This document shows, in pieces, positions 1-7,390 of a stretch of DNA of 64,000 bases. Source of the DNA: Rhizobium esperanzae (GTDB lineage: Bacteria; Pseudomonadota; Alphaproteobacteria; Rhizobiales; Rhizobiaceae); NCBI RefSeq assembly GCF_002204185.1, contig NZ_MXPU01000003.1, positions 62,001 through 126,000 of the forward strand, read 5' to 3'. The notes under the pieces were generated by a model. That model had not been told where the DNA came from. It ran no database searches and saw nothing but the letters and a program-made list of their open reading frames with translations. Position numbers and translations under genes: made by a program. Position 1 is the stretch's first letter. Every line of letters starts with the position of its first letter.

Positions 1-673
1 GATCGGCGAGAGCCAGGAGCCAGGCGCCGTCACCCTGCACCGCCAGCCTGAACGCGGCATCGAATTCCGCCGTCAGTTCCCCATCAAGCTTCATCATGAG
101 CCGCGGCGCCCACTTGCCGCGGCCGGTCCATGCGCCGCGCCCAAGCAACATCAGATCGGCGAGCTTCTGGTAGAGAGCCGCCGCGATAGCAGCGATTTCT
201 TCAGGCGGTCGGTCGCCGCGCAGGTCGTCGGCGAGATCAGTGACTTGATAGCGCAGCATATCATAGCTCGGGCTATCGAGAGGCTTCGGCCCCGCGGCGA
301 GAACGCTCGCCGCCTTCGCCTGGATGAGGCGCCCACGCTCGATATCGGGCCCGATAATGCTGCCTGTCGCAACCATATTGACCATGATGGGACAGCCGCT
401 CTCCGCGTCGTGATGGAGATAATGCGCCAGCGTCTGCGGATCATGGACGAAGGCTTCGACCGGAAAAACGTCTTCGGTGAAGGATTCCCGCCAAGCCCGG
501 TCGAGCGACGAAAACACGACGACGAGATCAATGTCCGAAAAAGCAGCCCCCTCGCCGCGCATGATGGATCCGGAAACATAGGCGAAGGCGGCCCCGGCAT
601 AGCGGCTGGCGAGAGAGCGGCAGGCGGCGGCGCGCGCCCGCTCGGCAAGAAACTGTTTCTGGATATCGTCCAC
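1..673 (-). CDS. Nucleotidyltransferase-domain protein (C-terminus outside window)
   Basis: Translating the minus strand from GTG 673 gives 224 residues running off the left edge. About residues 27-43 hold the polymerase-beta-type nucleotidyltransferase signature: YVSGSIMRGEGAAFSDIDLV, then VVF, with the two metal-binding aspartates in DID. The family moves a nucleotidyl group onto a drug, protein or RNA; the substrate cannot be told here. GTG 673 was chosen because GAGGA lies 7 nt upstream. An intrinsic terminator hairpin and a possible Trp-containing leader peptide sit just upstream on the same strand. The alternative is an aminoglycoside-adenylyltransferase-like housekeeping protein. Confidence 0.75.
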   Translation of the reverse strand, partial: MDDIQKQFLAERARAAACRSLASRYAGAAFAYVSGSIMRGEGAAFSDIDLVVVFSSLDRAWRESFTEDVFPVEAFVHDPQTLAHYLHHDAESGCPIMVNMVATGSIIGPDIERGRLIQAKAASVLAAGPKPLDSPSYDMLRYQVTDLADDLRGDRPPEEIAAIAAALYQKLADLMLLGRGAWTGRGKWAPRLMMKLDGELTAEFDAAFRLAVQGDGAWLLALAD

Positions 674-710
674 GTTCTCGTCCTCGAATGCGGAGACGAG
701 CGGCAACAAA

Positions 711-734
711 AAACCCGCTCGTTTCCGGCGGGTT
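711..734 (-). terminator. Intrinsic terminator upstream of the nucleotidyltransferase (attenuator-like)
   Basis: On the minus strand AACCCGCC and GCGGGTT pair around an 8-9 nt loop and are followed at once by TTTTTTG, a textbook intrinsic terminator. It lies 38 nt before the GTG of the nucleotidyltransferase and 30 nt after a 22-codon leader ORF. No other minus-strand gene ends here, so it looks like an attenuator of the downstream gene, not the end of an upstream one. Confidence 0.7.
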
Positions 735-763
735 GGTATCTTCTGCAATGAACGGAATTCAGT

Positions 764-832
764 TCACGCTTCGGCCACCCACCGCCAAACGGTGGTCGTA
801 GACATCGTGGAGACTGCGAAAATCCTGCTCAT
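764..832 (-). other. Possible leader peptide ORF (22 codons, Trp-Arg-Trp)
   Basis: ATG 832 to TGA 764 encodes MSRIFAVSTMSTTTVWRWVA-EA; an internal ATG would give a 13-residue version starting MSTTT. Two Trp codons flank an Arg codon about 50 nt before the terminator hairpin, a spacing like that of trp-type attenuators. GGGTGG in the leader could pair with CCAACCC in the 5' arm of the hairpin, giving an antiterminator. No strong ribosome binding site is seen. The downstream gene is not a tryptophan gene, so the role is unproven. Confidence 0.35.
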
Positions 833-944
833 GGACGTAAGTTATCGCCCGCCGGCAACAGCGTCAATCCGCCAAGCACGCTTCCCCGCCGCACTGTTTT
901 CCGTCTAAGATCACCGAAAGACTCGTTGAACAGGAAGGCCCGCC

Positions 945-1640
945 ATGCCCCATCCCGCCACCGTCATTCCGCGCCCAGCACCGGTTCTGCTGCCGGTCGA
1001 AGGCAGCGACGAGCGTTTCCCGGTGCGCCGCGTCTATTGCGTCGGTCGCAATTATGCCGATCATGCGATCGAGATGGGCCATGATCCGAGCCGCGAACCG
1101 CCCTTCTTCTTTCAGAAGAACGCCGATAATCTGCTGCCGGCGGGCAACCCATTCCCTTACCCGCCGCTGTCGAACGACGTGCATTACGAGGTGGAATGCG
1201 TGCTGGCGCTGAAATCGGGCGGCGCGAACATCCGGGCCGAGCAAGCGCTCGATTGCATCTACGGCTATGCCGTCGGCATCGATTTCACCCGCCGCGACCT
1301 GCAGGGCGAAGCCAAGAAGCTTGGCCGTCCCTGGGAGCTCGCCAAAGCCTTCGAACATTCCGCCCCCGTCTCGGCGATCGTGCCGGCAAGCCGTCTCGGC
1401 CATCCCGCCGACGGCCGGATCTGGCTGGAGCAGAACGGCAGGCGCGTGCAGGACGGCGACCTCAACCAGATGATCTGGAAGGTGCCGGAGATCATCGCCG
1501 AACTGTCGAAGCTCTTCGTGCTGGCGGCCGGAGACGTGATCATGACGGGCACGCCGGCCGGCGTCGGCGCGGTTGCCAGGGGCGACCGCATCACCTGCGG
1601 CATCGAGGGTGTTGCGACGCTCTCGGTCGACATCGTCTGA
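945..1640 (+). CDS. Fumarylacetoacetate hydrolase family protein
   Basis: 231 residues with the FAH-fold catalytic core: VGRNYADHA near residue 31, the metal-binding acidic pair in YEVECVLAL near residue 85, GYAVGIDFTRRDLQ near residue 107 and GTPAGVGAV near the C-terminus. The family hydrolyses or decarboxylates beta-diketo acids (fumarylpyruvate, acylpyruvate, oxaloacetate) using Mg2+ or Mn2+; the length matches the short bacterial acylpyruvase-type enzymes. AGGAAGG lies 8 nt before the ATG. A gamma-carbonic anhydrase gene follows after 10 nt, so the two are probably cotranscribed. The exact substrate is unknown. Confidence 0.9.
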   Translation: MPHPATVIPRPAPVLLPVEGSDERFPVRRVYCVGRNYADHAIEMGHDPSREPPFFFQKNADNLLPAGNPFPYPPLSNDVHYEVECVLALKSGGANIRAEQALDCIYGYAVGIDFTRRDLQGEAKKLGRPWELAKAFEHSAPVSAIVPASRLGHPADGRIWLEQNGRRVQDGDLNQMIWKVPEIIAELSKLFVLAAGDVIMTGTPAGVGAVARGDRITCGIEGVATLSVDIV

Positions 1641-1650
1641 GGAGAGGTCC

Positions 1651-2181
1651 ATGCCCGTCTACGCGCTCGGCGGCCTGACGCCGAAACTGCCTGCCGCCGG
1701 CCTCCACTGGATCGCGCCGGATGCGCATGTGATCGGCGATATCGAGCTCGGCGAGAATGTCGGCATCTGGTTCGGATCGGTGCTGCGCGGCGACAATGAG
1801 AGGATCACCATCGGCGCCGGCACCAACATCCAGGAAGGCGTCATGGCCCATACCGACATGGGCTTTCCGCTGACCACGGGCAAGGGCTGCACCATCGGCC
1901 ACCACGCCATCCTCCACGGCTGCACGCTCGGCGACAACGTGCTGATCGGCATGGGCGCGACCATTCTCAACGGTGCCAGGATCGGCAACAATTGCCTCGT
2001 CGGCGCCAATGCGCTGGTGACGGAGGGTAGGGAATTCTCCGACAATTCGCTGATCGTCGGCGCGCCGGCCCGCGTGGTGCGGGTGCTTGATGAGGCGGCT
2101 GTCGAGGGCATTCGCCGCTCGGCGGAAAATTATGTGGCGAATTGGCAGCGGTTTGCGCGGAATCTCAGGGTGATTGCGTGA
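1651..2181 (+). CDS. Gamma-carbonic anhydrase family protein
   Basis: 176 residues of left-handed beta-helix hexapeptide repeats (IELGENVGIWFGSVLRGDN, then the I-G-x-G series). The three zinc-ligand histidines appear in MAHTD and TIGHHAILHGC. The family (CaiE/YrdA/PaaY-like) includes true gamma-carbonic anhydrases and proteins of unclear activity. ATG 1651 follows GGAGAGG by 3-4 nt and lies 10 nt after the FAH stop. An in-frame extension to 1573 would overlap the FAH gene and is rejected. It is likely cytoplasmic and trimeric. Confidence 0.9.
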   Translation: MPVYALGGLTPKLPAAGLHWIAPDAHVIGDIELGENVGIWFGSVLRGDNERITIGAGTNIQEGVMAHTDMGFPLTTGKGCTIGHHAILHGCTLGDNVLIGMGATILNGARIGNNCLVGANALVTEGREFSDNSLIVGAPARVVRVLDEAAVEGIRRSAENYVANWQRFARNLRVIA

Positions 2182-2281
2182 TTGCCGGTGGCAGCCCTCG
2201 CGGCCCTCATCGGAAAGCCTAGCGGCTGGCTGGCAACCTCGGACTTCGCGCAGGCCCGCCACACGGCATACTGATCAACCT

Positions 2282-2330
2282 CATCCTCGGATGCGCAGGC
2301 CAAAGGGCCGGAGCCTCGAAGGACGAGGAC
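2282..2330. repeat. Rhizobial intergenic palindromic repeat
   Basis: The unit TCCTCGGATGCGCAGGCC...GGAGCCTCGAAGGACGAGG folds on itself and closely matches a second copy at 60632-60680 (TGCTGAGGTGCGCAG...GGAGCCTCGAAGCA); a shorter relative lies near 20013-20043. Such dispersed palindromes are typical of Rhizobium intergenic regions. It sits between convergent genes and may act as a processing or termination site. Confidence 0.55.
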
Positions 2331-2353
2331 CGGTCACAGGCGCTTGAAACCGC

Positions 2354-3061
2354 TCACCAAACACCCGGAATCCACCGCCAACGCACCCGTTCCATATACT
2401 CCACATATCCTTCAAGCCCTTTGCGCAACTCCGCCTCCTCTCCGAGCGTCCGGCCAAAGAGCACGACGACGAGCAGCCCCACGGGGATCAACGCATAGAG
2501 CGACCCGAGTGACAGCGCTGTCCCGGCGGCGAGCAAAATGGCGGTTGCATAGCCGGGGTGGCGGATCACGGCATAGGGCCCACTGTCGATCACCTTGTGG
2601 TCGCGGTCGGTCTGGATGCGCACCGTCGGCTCGAAATGCCGGTTGACCGATTGTGCCCAGGTGAGGCCGAGATAGCCCGCGCCCATCACGAGATAACCGA
2701 GGACAACGACCCACCAGGGTTGCGGCGCCCAGCGGAAACGGCCGTCGTCGAACGCGCCGACCGGAAGAATGGCAGCAAAGAGAATGATCGTCAGCGTCGC
2801 GACCACGGCATCCCAGCGCTTGGTTCCCTTCTGATATCGGCTGCGCGCCGCGAACAACTCCGGATTCGTCCGCGAGATCCAGACGAGCCCGATTGCTGTC
2901 AGCGCCAGGAAGAGGCTGAGAAAGATCCAGCCGCGCGGCCAGGCGAACGTGCCGGCGGGCCAGAACAGTGCGGCAACCATCACCGCGATGGTTATCGCGA
3001 GCGATCCGAGCGACGGCGCCGCCGCAAACGAGCGACGCAGCTGGCGGTGTTCCTGCGTCAT
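2354..3061 (-). CDS. Isoprenylcysteine carboxyl methyltransferase-like membrane protein
   Basis: 235 residues with about five membrane segments (near residues 15-35, 42-60, 82-100, 115-135 and 175-205). The C-terminal ICMT/PEMT methyltransferase motif reads VIDSGPYAVIRHPGYATAIL (cofactor-binding R-H-P), followed by acidic EEAELRKGL and YVEYMERVRWRWIP. The family uses S-adenosylmethionine to methylate lipid-like or small hydrophobic acceptors; bacterial members are mostly uncharacterised. ATG 3061 is preferred; an in-frame GTG at 3079 is possible. The gene stands alone and converges on the carbonic anhydrase gene. Confidence 0.8.
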   Translation of the reverse strand: MTQEHRQLRRSFAAAPSLGSLAITIAVMVAALFWPAGTFAWPRGWIFLSLFLALTAIGLVWISRTNPELFAARSRYQKGTKRWDAVVATLTIILFAAILPVGAFDDGRFRWAPQPWWVVVLGYLVMGAGYLGLTWAQSVNRHFEPTVRIQTDRDHKVIDSGPYAVIRHPGYATAILLAAGTALSLGSLYALIPVGLLVVVLFGRTLGEEAELRKGLEGYVEYMERVRWRWIPGVW

Positions 3062-3276
3062 GACCGTTTTCCGCTCCACCGGGCAAGTAAGCGCCTTCTG
3101 CTGTCAGCAGCAGCGGCAAAAATTCGACAGTCCCACGCCTGATTTGGGAGGTGAAACGCGCGCAACAACCCGTGGCAAGGCGGCAAATGAAATCGCCCCG
3201 ATAACAGACGTCATTGTTTCCGCAGTTGCGTGGCCGGACTGCCGTTGCGGCAGTGTTGGATATTATTGAAAAACGC

Positions 3277-3678
3277 CTATTCGGCCGCTTCCAGAAACTG
3301 GTTCTCTCCCGACGAAGCGGCAAGCGCTCGAACCCTGGCTTCGGTCTTGGCGATCAGCTGATAGAACTCGTCCTGCGCTTCGACATCCAGCTGAATGACG
3401 GCATTGACGTCATCGGGGGTATCGCAAACACAGGCGACCGCCGAAATGGGACAGATGCCGCCGGGATAACGCTTACCGGTCCCTGTATAGGCGCGACGGC
3501 CCCAGCGCTCGGAATAGACTGTTTCCTCCCGATCGAGATGGAGGATCGTGCCTTTACAGGCGGTTACGATGGCCGCCTTGCCGTAAGCGAACCAATGATA
3601 GTTCAGCTTCCGGAGAATATATTTGCCAGTGATGTCTTCGCCAGCCAGTTCGGCAGGGTCTTCTATCATTCGGATCAT
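3277..3678 (-). CDS. Hypothetical protein
   Basis: 133 residues starting MIRMIEDPAELAG. ATG 3678 is chosen because GAGGA lies 7 nt upstream; the longer reading to 3765 lacks such a site and its extra residues look non-coding. The protein appears soluble, with four cysteines (one in the first half, C-x9-C-x-C in the middle, around GICPISAVACVCDTP) and an acidic helical end, DEFYQLIAKTEARVRALA. The closely spaced cysteines might bind a metal. I do not recognise a family. The neighbours give no functional context. Confidence 0.6.
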   Translation of the reverse strand: MIRMIEDPAELAGEDITGKYILRKLNYHWFAYGKAAIVTACKGTILHLDREETVYSERWGRRAYTGTGKRYPGGICPISAVACVCDTPDDVNAVIQLDVEAQDEFYQLIAKTEARVRALAASSGENQFLEAAE

Positions 3679-3989
3679 GAGAGCGTCCTCAACATGAGCG
3701 CAATATCCGTCATCTCTACTTGCCTCGCAAGTCGAAAAGTGCAGCTTTTGTAGTAGCTTAGTCACAAAGTGTTTCTGATTCTTACATCTTGCATGCGCCA
3801 GGCAGCTTGCCGGTCATGCAATCCATTGTCGAATATCCCGCCTTTGCACCTGATTCCGCCTTTTCCAGAGGGCAGCCATGCCGCCTTGCGTTTTCCCGCT
3901 GAGGCCCAATATTTGAAATCCTGGATCGGCAATCAGCCGTCGGATGACAGCTCAACTGGTCCGCCGGTTCACACCAGCAGGAGTGCCCC
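3679..3989. other. Intergenic stretch with no recognisable gene
   Basis: The first 100 bases are relatively AT-rich and probably hold the promoter of the minus-strand gene that starts at 3678. The rest has short open frames on both strands without codon bias or ribosome binding sites. I see no repeat or structured RNA. Confidence 0.4.
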
Positions 3990-4358
3990 ATGGTCGAAGC
4001 CGTCAACAGCATCTCCTCCACAGCTGCGTCCGAGCCCACTAAGATCGGCATCAGCACCTCGATCGGCTCGGAACCAGACAATGCCTGGGTTGCCGCCCGC
4101 CAGTCGCAGATTACGGCCGATCAGCACCCATCGAACGGAGCTGCGGAGACGAATGGTGCGGGCACTCTCATTCCGCATGCGGATCTGCTCGTCGACGAAG
4201 AGGAGCATGGAAAGCGGCATGGGCATGCGCGATCAGGCGAAGGAGAAGAGGCCGGGGAAGCAGCGGAACGGCCGCTCCTGTCCGGTGAAAGCGAGCGGAT
4301 CGGCACCCGCAATTTCGACGAGGATACGCCTTTCGGCGAGCGCGTCGCCATCCTCTGA
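3990..4358 (+). CDS. Possible small hypothetical protein
   Basis: An open frame of 122 codons starts MVEAVNSISSTAASEPTKIG after a good AGGAG 8 nt upstream, and its first third has rhizobial third-position GC bias. The second half is hydrophilic and His/Glu-rich (DEEEHGKRHGHARSGEGEEA) and has weaker codon bias. Overlapping minus-strand frames are also open, so the coding strand is uncertain; a decayed gene is equally possible. No family is recognised. Confidence 0.25.
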   Translation: MVEAVNSISSTAASEPTKIGISTSIGSEPDNAWVAARQSQITADQHPSNGAAETNGAGTLIPHADLLVDEEEHGKRHGHARSGEGEEAGEAAERPLLSGESERIGTRNFDEDTPFGERVAIL

Positions 4359-4378
4359 CAAAGTCCCGCTCCGCCGTG

Positions 4379-4777
4379 TCACAGCCCGTCCACAAGCTGA
4401 GCCTCGATCGCCGCCTTGTCGATGACCGACCAAACCTCGATGATTTTTCCGCCGCGAAATTCGTAGATCACGTTTTCGGTGAAGGACAGGCGCCTGCCGT
4501 TCACATCGAACCCGAGAAACTTTCCTTTCGGCGAACAGTCGAAGCCAAGCCGGCAGGCAACGTAAGGCGGATCGATAAGAAGCATCCGCACATTGAAAGA
4601 AAGATCGGGAATCAGATCGAAATCCCGCACCAGCATGGCGACGTAGCCCGCAAGCCCAAGCCGCCGGCCATTATGCACCGCATCCTCATCGACGAACTGG
4701 CCGAGATCGGGCCAGTCCTGCCGGTTCAGGCAGGCGATGTAGCCTCGGTAGAGATTGGCAAGTTCGGTTTTGGTCAC
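4379..4777 (-). CDS. SnoaL-like / ester cyclase family protein (NTF2 fold)
   Basis: 132 residues. NTF2-fold features of the SnoaL-like polyketide cyclase/ester cyclase family are seen: an N-terminal helix (LYRGYIACLNRQDW), VDEDAVHNGRRLGLAGYVAM, LIPDLSFNVRMLLIDPPYVACRL and the C-terminal strands FTENVIYEFRGGKIIEVWSV. Members bind small hydrophobic or sugar-like ligands and some isomerise or hydrolyse them; the substrate here is unknown. GTG 4777 is chosen because AAGGA lies 7 nt upstream; the longer ATG reading to 4876 adds an Arg-rich, non-homologous tail. It is separated by about 70 nt from the next minus-strand gene. Confidence 0.8.
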   Translation of the reverse strand: MTKTELANLYRGYIACLNRQDWPDLGQFVDEDAVHNGRRLGLAGYVAMLVRDFDLIPDLSFNVRMLLIDPPYVACRLGFDCSPKGKFLGFDVNGRRLSFTENVIYEFRGGKIIEVWSVIDKAAIEAQLVDGL

Positions 4778-4844
4778 AGACGATTCCTTGCGCGGCTGAA
4801 GCATTCGGCAGCGGCAGCGGGCGCGCCGCCTTGCGGTTTTCAGC

Positions 4845-5420
4845 TCAGGAGAACTCGCCGGCGCGGGGACCGGCAAGCGTCACGCGCCAGCCGGTGCGCG
4901 ACTGGAAATCCTGGGTGGCCAGAAACGTGTAACCCGTCGTGCGCCAGGGCTTCACGGCGCTGGTCAGATTGTCGAGCACATAATCGCCGCCGGCCGTGCG
5001 GGCAATCAGAACGACGTGGTTCTGATCATGCGGTCCGATCACCACGGAAAGCGCCAGCCTGTTCGATGGAAAACCCGCCTCGATCAAGTCCTTCATCTTC
5101 TGCAGCGCATAGTCCTCGCAGTCGCCACGGCCGGCAACCGGTAGTGACCAGACATCCCCATTTCCGGATGACGAGCGATCTTCCGCCGAAACGATACGTC
5201 CGTTTACGGCACGATTGATCTTTTGAAGAAGCGCTATTCCCGCCTGATCGTTCAGCTCTTGCGCCACCGTCCTGCCGCACAGCCACTTGTACTTGGCGCA
5301 GGCCGCAGCGAATCCCACCGGTGCGCCGATGCTTCGCGTCACGGGCAGCGACGATCCCGCAAATGCCTGAAAATGCGGAACGATCACCAAAAATACCGCA
5401 AGAGAAAGGAGACGCTTCAT
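4845..5420 (-). CDS. Transglutaminase-like cysteine peptidase (BTLCP family), exported
   Basis: 191 residues with a signal peptide (MKRLLSLAVFLVIVPHFQAFA). The mature part carries the bacterial transglutaminase-like cysteine proteinase (DUF920 / peptidase C93) triad: Cys in GRGDCEDYALQK, His in NHVVLIAR and Asp in DYVLDNL. This family acts in the periplasm, often with LapD/LapG-type or other surface-protein systems, cutting or processing exported proteins. ATG 5420 follows AAGGGAA by 6 nt. The next gene upstream, divergently placed across an AT-rich spacer, encodes a collagen-like secreted protein, so a surface role for both is plausible but inferred. Confidence 0.85.
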   Translation of the reverse strand: MKRLLSLAVFLVIVPHFQAFAGSSLPVTRSIGAPVGFAAACAKYKWLCGRTVAQELNDQAGIALLQKINRAVNGRIVSAEDRSSSGNGDVWSLPVAGRGDCEDYALQKMKDLIEAGFPSNRLALSVVIGPHDQNHVVLIARTAGGDYVLDNLTSAVKPWRTTGYTFLATQDFQSRTGWRVTLAGPRAGEFS

Positions 5421-5611
5421 GGCCGATTCCCTTTGTTCGTCACGGGAGAATAACACAGCCAGTATAAAAATTTATTAAAATTTTATACTTGCAAATTTAA
5501 CTGTATTTGGTGATTGAAACAGATTAACCATTGTTTATTCTTCATGTTAATCCCTTGTTAGTATAAATGATCTCCCCATTAACGGTTAATTAACCTTGGG
5601 AGACGAGTGAA
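5421..5611. promoter_or_regulatory. AT-rich divergent promoter region
   Basis: About 130 bases (5455-5590) are strikingly AT-rich, with runs such as TTTATTAAAATTTTATAC and TTAACGGTTAATTAACC, against the high GC of the flanking genes. This is the only spacer between the BTLCP peptidase (minus) and the collagen-like gene (plus), so it should hold both promoters and could bind an H-NS-like or MucR/Ros-type regulator, which prefer AT-rich DNA. No specific operator is identified. Confidence 0.5.
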
Positions 5612-6760
5612 ATGATCAGCAGAGCAGTAAAATTCAGCCTCGCTGTGGCGTCCCTTCTGGCAAGCAGCAGCTTGGCAACGGCAGCCCCCACAGTCGTTAA
5701 TTGCAAGGCCGCAGTCCGCGGCACCCTCGAATACAGGCTGTGCATGCCCACGCGGGCAATACAGACCGACAGCAAATTCGGTCCGAACGATAAGGATCGC
5801 AGCAGCCATGACGCGGGTGGCAAGAAGACATCCAGCGCCAGCTCGCACGCCAGCAATGGCAACGGTGGCGATGACGGGGACAGCAAAGACGTCGGCCAAA
5901 ATGGCGGCAGCGGTGACCAGGGCGACAGCGGCGGTCAAGGCGGCAGCGGCGATCAAGGCGGCAGCGGCGATCAGGGCGGTAGCGGCGATCAGGGCGGCAG
6001 CGGTGACCAGGGCGGCAGCGGTGACCAGGGCGGCAGCGGTAACCAGGGCGGCAGCGGTGACCAGGGCGGCAGCGGCGATCAAGGCGGCAGCGGTGACCAG
6101 GGTAGCGGCGATCAGGGCGGCAGTGGTGACCAGGGCGGCAGCGGTGACCAGGGCGGCACCGGCGGCAAGGGTGACAAGGGTGACAAGGGCGGCAAGGGCG
6201 GCAAGGGCGACAAGGGCGACAGGGGCGACAAGGGCGGCAAGGGCGACAAGGGCGGCAAGGGCGACAGGGGCGACAAGGGCGGCAAGGGCGACAAGGGCGA
6301 CAAGGGCGACAAGGGCGACAAGGGCGGCAAGGGCGACAAGGGCGGCAAGGGCGACAAGGGCGGCAAGGGCGGCAAGGGCGAGGAAGATCACGGCCATGGC
6401 AAGGGCGGCAACGACGGCACGGGCAACAGCGGCAATGGCGACGCCGGCAAGGGCGGCAACGACGGCGCGAGCAGCGACGGCAACGGCGATGCCGGCAAGA
6501 GCGGCAACGACGGCGCGAGCAGCGGCGGCAATGGCGATGCCGGCAAGAGCGGCAACGACGGCGCGGGCAGCAGCGGCCATGACGGCGCCGGCAAGGGCGG
6601 CAACGACGGTGCGGGCAGCAGCGGCAATAATGGTGCCGGCAAGGGCAGCAACGACGGCGCGGGCAGCAGCGGCAATGACGGCGCCGGCAAGGGCAGCAAC
6701 GACGGCGCGGGCAGCAGCAGCAATGACGGCGCCGGCAAGGGCGGTTCCGGCAAAAACTGA
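5612..6760 (+). CDS. Secreted collagen-like Gly-X-Y repeat protein
   Basis: 382 residues: a signal peptide (about residues 1-24, SLAVASLLASSSLATAAP), a short head with two Cys (VVNCKAAVRGTLEYRLCMP), then nearly unbroken Gly-X-Y triplets. Three blocks follow: GDQ-GGS repeats (about residues 95-182), charged GDK/GGK/GDR repeats (about 183-255) and a looser Gly/Ser/Asn block (GNDGAGSSG units, about 256-378). Gly at every third position in the first two blocks is the collagen pattern; Lys/Asp pairs would stabilise a triple helix. GGGAG lies about 9 nt before the ATG. Repeat-rich DNA is prone to length change. A surface filament or adhesin role is inferred; opposite-strand frames are shadows. Confidence 0.8.
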   Translation: MISRAVKFSLAVASLLASSSLATAAPTVVNCKAAVRGTLEYRLCMPTRAIQTDSKFGPNDKDRSSHDAGGKKTSSASSHASNGNGGDDGDSKDVGQNGGSGDQGDSGGQGGSGDQGGSGDQGGSGDQGGSGDQGGSGDQGGSGNQGGSGDQGGSGDQGGSGDQGSGDQGGSGDQGGSGDQGGTGGKGDKGDKGGKGGKGDKGDRGDKGGKGDKGGKGDRGDKGGKGDKGDKGDKGDKGGKGDKGGKGDKGGKGGKGEEDHGHGKGGNDGTGNSGNGDAGKGGNDGASSDGNGDAGKSGNDGASSGGNGDAGKSGNDGAGSSGHDGAGKGGNDGAGSSGNNGAGKGSNDGAGSSGNDGAGKGSNDGAGSSSNDGAGKGGSGKN

Positions 6761-6828
6761 TCGGAACGATTGAGGCGGTTTGTCCGCGCCACTCGGCTGG
6801 CCGGCAGCGGGCGAACCCCTCTTTCCTG

Positions 6829-6851
6829 ATGCTCGCGCTTGTCGCGAGCAT
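6829..6851. repeat. Inverted repeat after the collagen-like gene
   Basis: ATGCTCGCG-CTTGT-CGCGAGCAT forms a perfect 9-bp stem with a 5-nt loop. There is no T-tract, so it is a weak terminator at best; it may stabilise the 3' end of the collagen-like transcript. Confidence 0.5.
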
Positions 6852-6930
6852 CTCCGTACGGTCGACGCGAGGCAGATCCTCGAAGCTAGCGCGAGGATGA
6901 CTCGGACGGAAAAAGGTGGTCAACAAGTGG

Positions 6931-6958
6931 AGGGCCGGTTTGCCGGCCCTATCTTTTT
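6931..6958 (+). terminator. Intrinsic terminator
   Basis: AGGGCCGG-TTTG-CCGGCCCT is an 8-bp GC stem followed by ATCTTTTT on the plus strand. It lies 170 nt after the collagen-like gene and 35 nt before the zur stop codon, and would end transcription from the plus strand before it runs into zur. Confidence 0.75.
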
Positions 6959-6991
6959 GATCGCCCTATCGTTGGCAACGGAACGGTTTCT

Positions 6992-7390
6992 TTACGCCGC
7001 GCAGGCCTCGCACAATCCGCGGATCTCGATCGTGGTCTTCTCGGGCTTGAAATTCTGTCCGCGCACCCAGCCCATCAGCCGGTGGTCGACCTCGTGGTCG
7101 TGGAATTCCATCACCTGGCCGCAGCTTTCGCAGATGGCAAAGGCGACGATGCCGTGGCTGTGGCAATTGTCGCCCGGATGGGCGCAGGCGACGAAGGAAT
7201 TGATGCTTTCGAGCCGGTGCACGACGCCATATTCGAGCAGTTTCTCCAGCGCCCGGTAGACCTGCAGCGGCGCGCGAAAACCATGGTCGCGCAGCTTGTC
7301 GAGGATGGTATAGGCGCTGAGCGGCCCCTCGGCCTTCTCAAGCACCTCGAAGACCAGCGACTGGTTCTTTGTGAGTTGCGGTGTTGTCAT
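6992..7390 (-). CDS. zur: Zinc uptake regulator Zur (Fur family)
   Basis: 132 residues with the Fur-family winged helix (LTKNQSLVFEVLEKAEGPLSAYTILDKLRD, recognition helix APLQVYRALEKL) and the C-terminal zinc-binding dimerisation domain. Metal ligands are visible: ACAHPGDNCHSHG, CESCGQ and the terminal LCEACAA (two Cys-x2-Cys pairs for structural zinc). With zinc it represses high-affinity zinc uptake. ATG 7390 overlaps the znuB stop by 4 nt (ATGA), so it is translationally coupled at the end of znuC-znuB-zur. Being in the operon it controls gives autoregulation. Identity rests on both sequence and linkage to znuABC. Confidence 0.95.
   Translation of the reverse strand: MTTPQLTKNQSLVFEVLEKAEGPLSAYTILDKLRDHGFRAPLQVYRALEKLLEYGVVHRLESINSFVACAHPGDNCHSHGIVAFAICESCGQVMEFHDHEVDHRLMGWVRGQNFKPEKTTIEIRGLCEACAA

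Noticed and set aside
3782..4433. Several overlapping minus-strand frames that could be pieces of a decayed gene
   Set aside because: No joined frame gives a recognisable domain, so a pseudogene call is not supported.
5940..6370. Short repeats resembling a CRISPR array
   Set aside because: Units are 9-18 bp, contiguous and in frame with a protein; there are no unique spacers and no cas genes.
5697..6926. Long minus-strand frame of 409 residues, very rich in Cys/Arg/Pro, opposite the collagen-like gene
   Set aside because: It is the mirror of the repeat DNA; it has no start signal, and the plus-strand frame has a signal peptide, a ribosome binding site and regular Gly-X-Y register.
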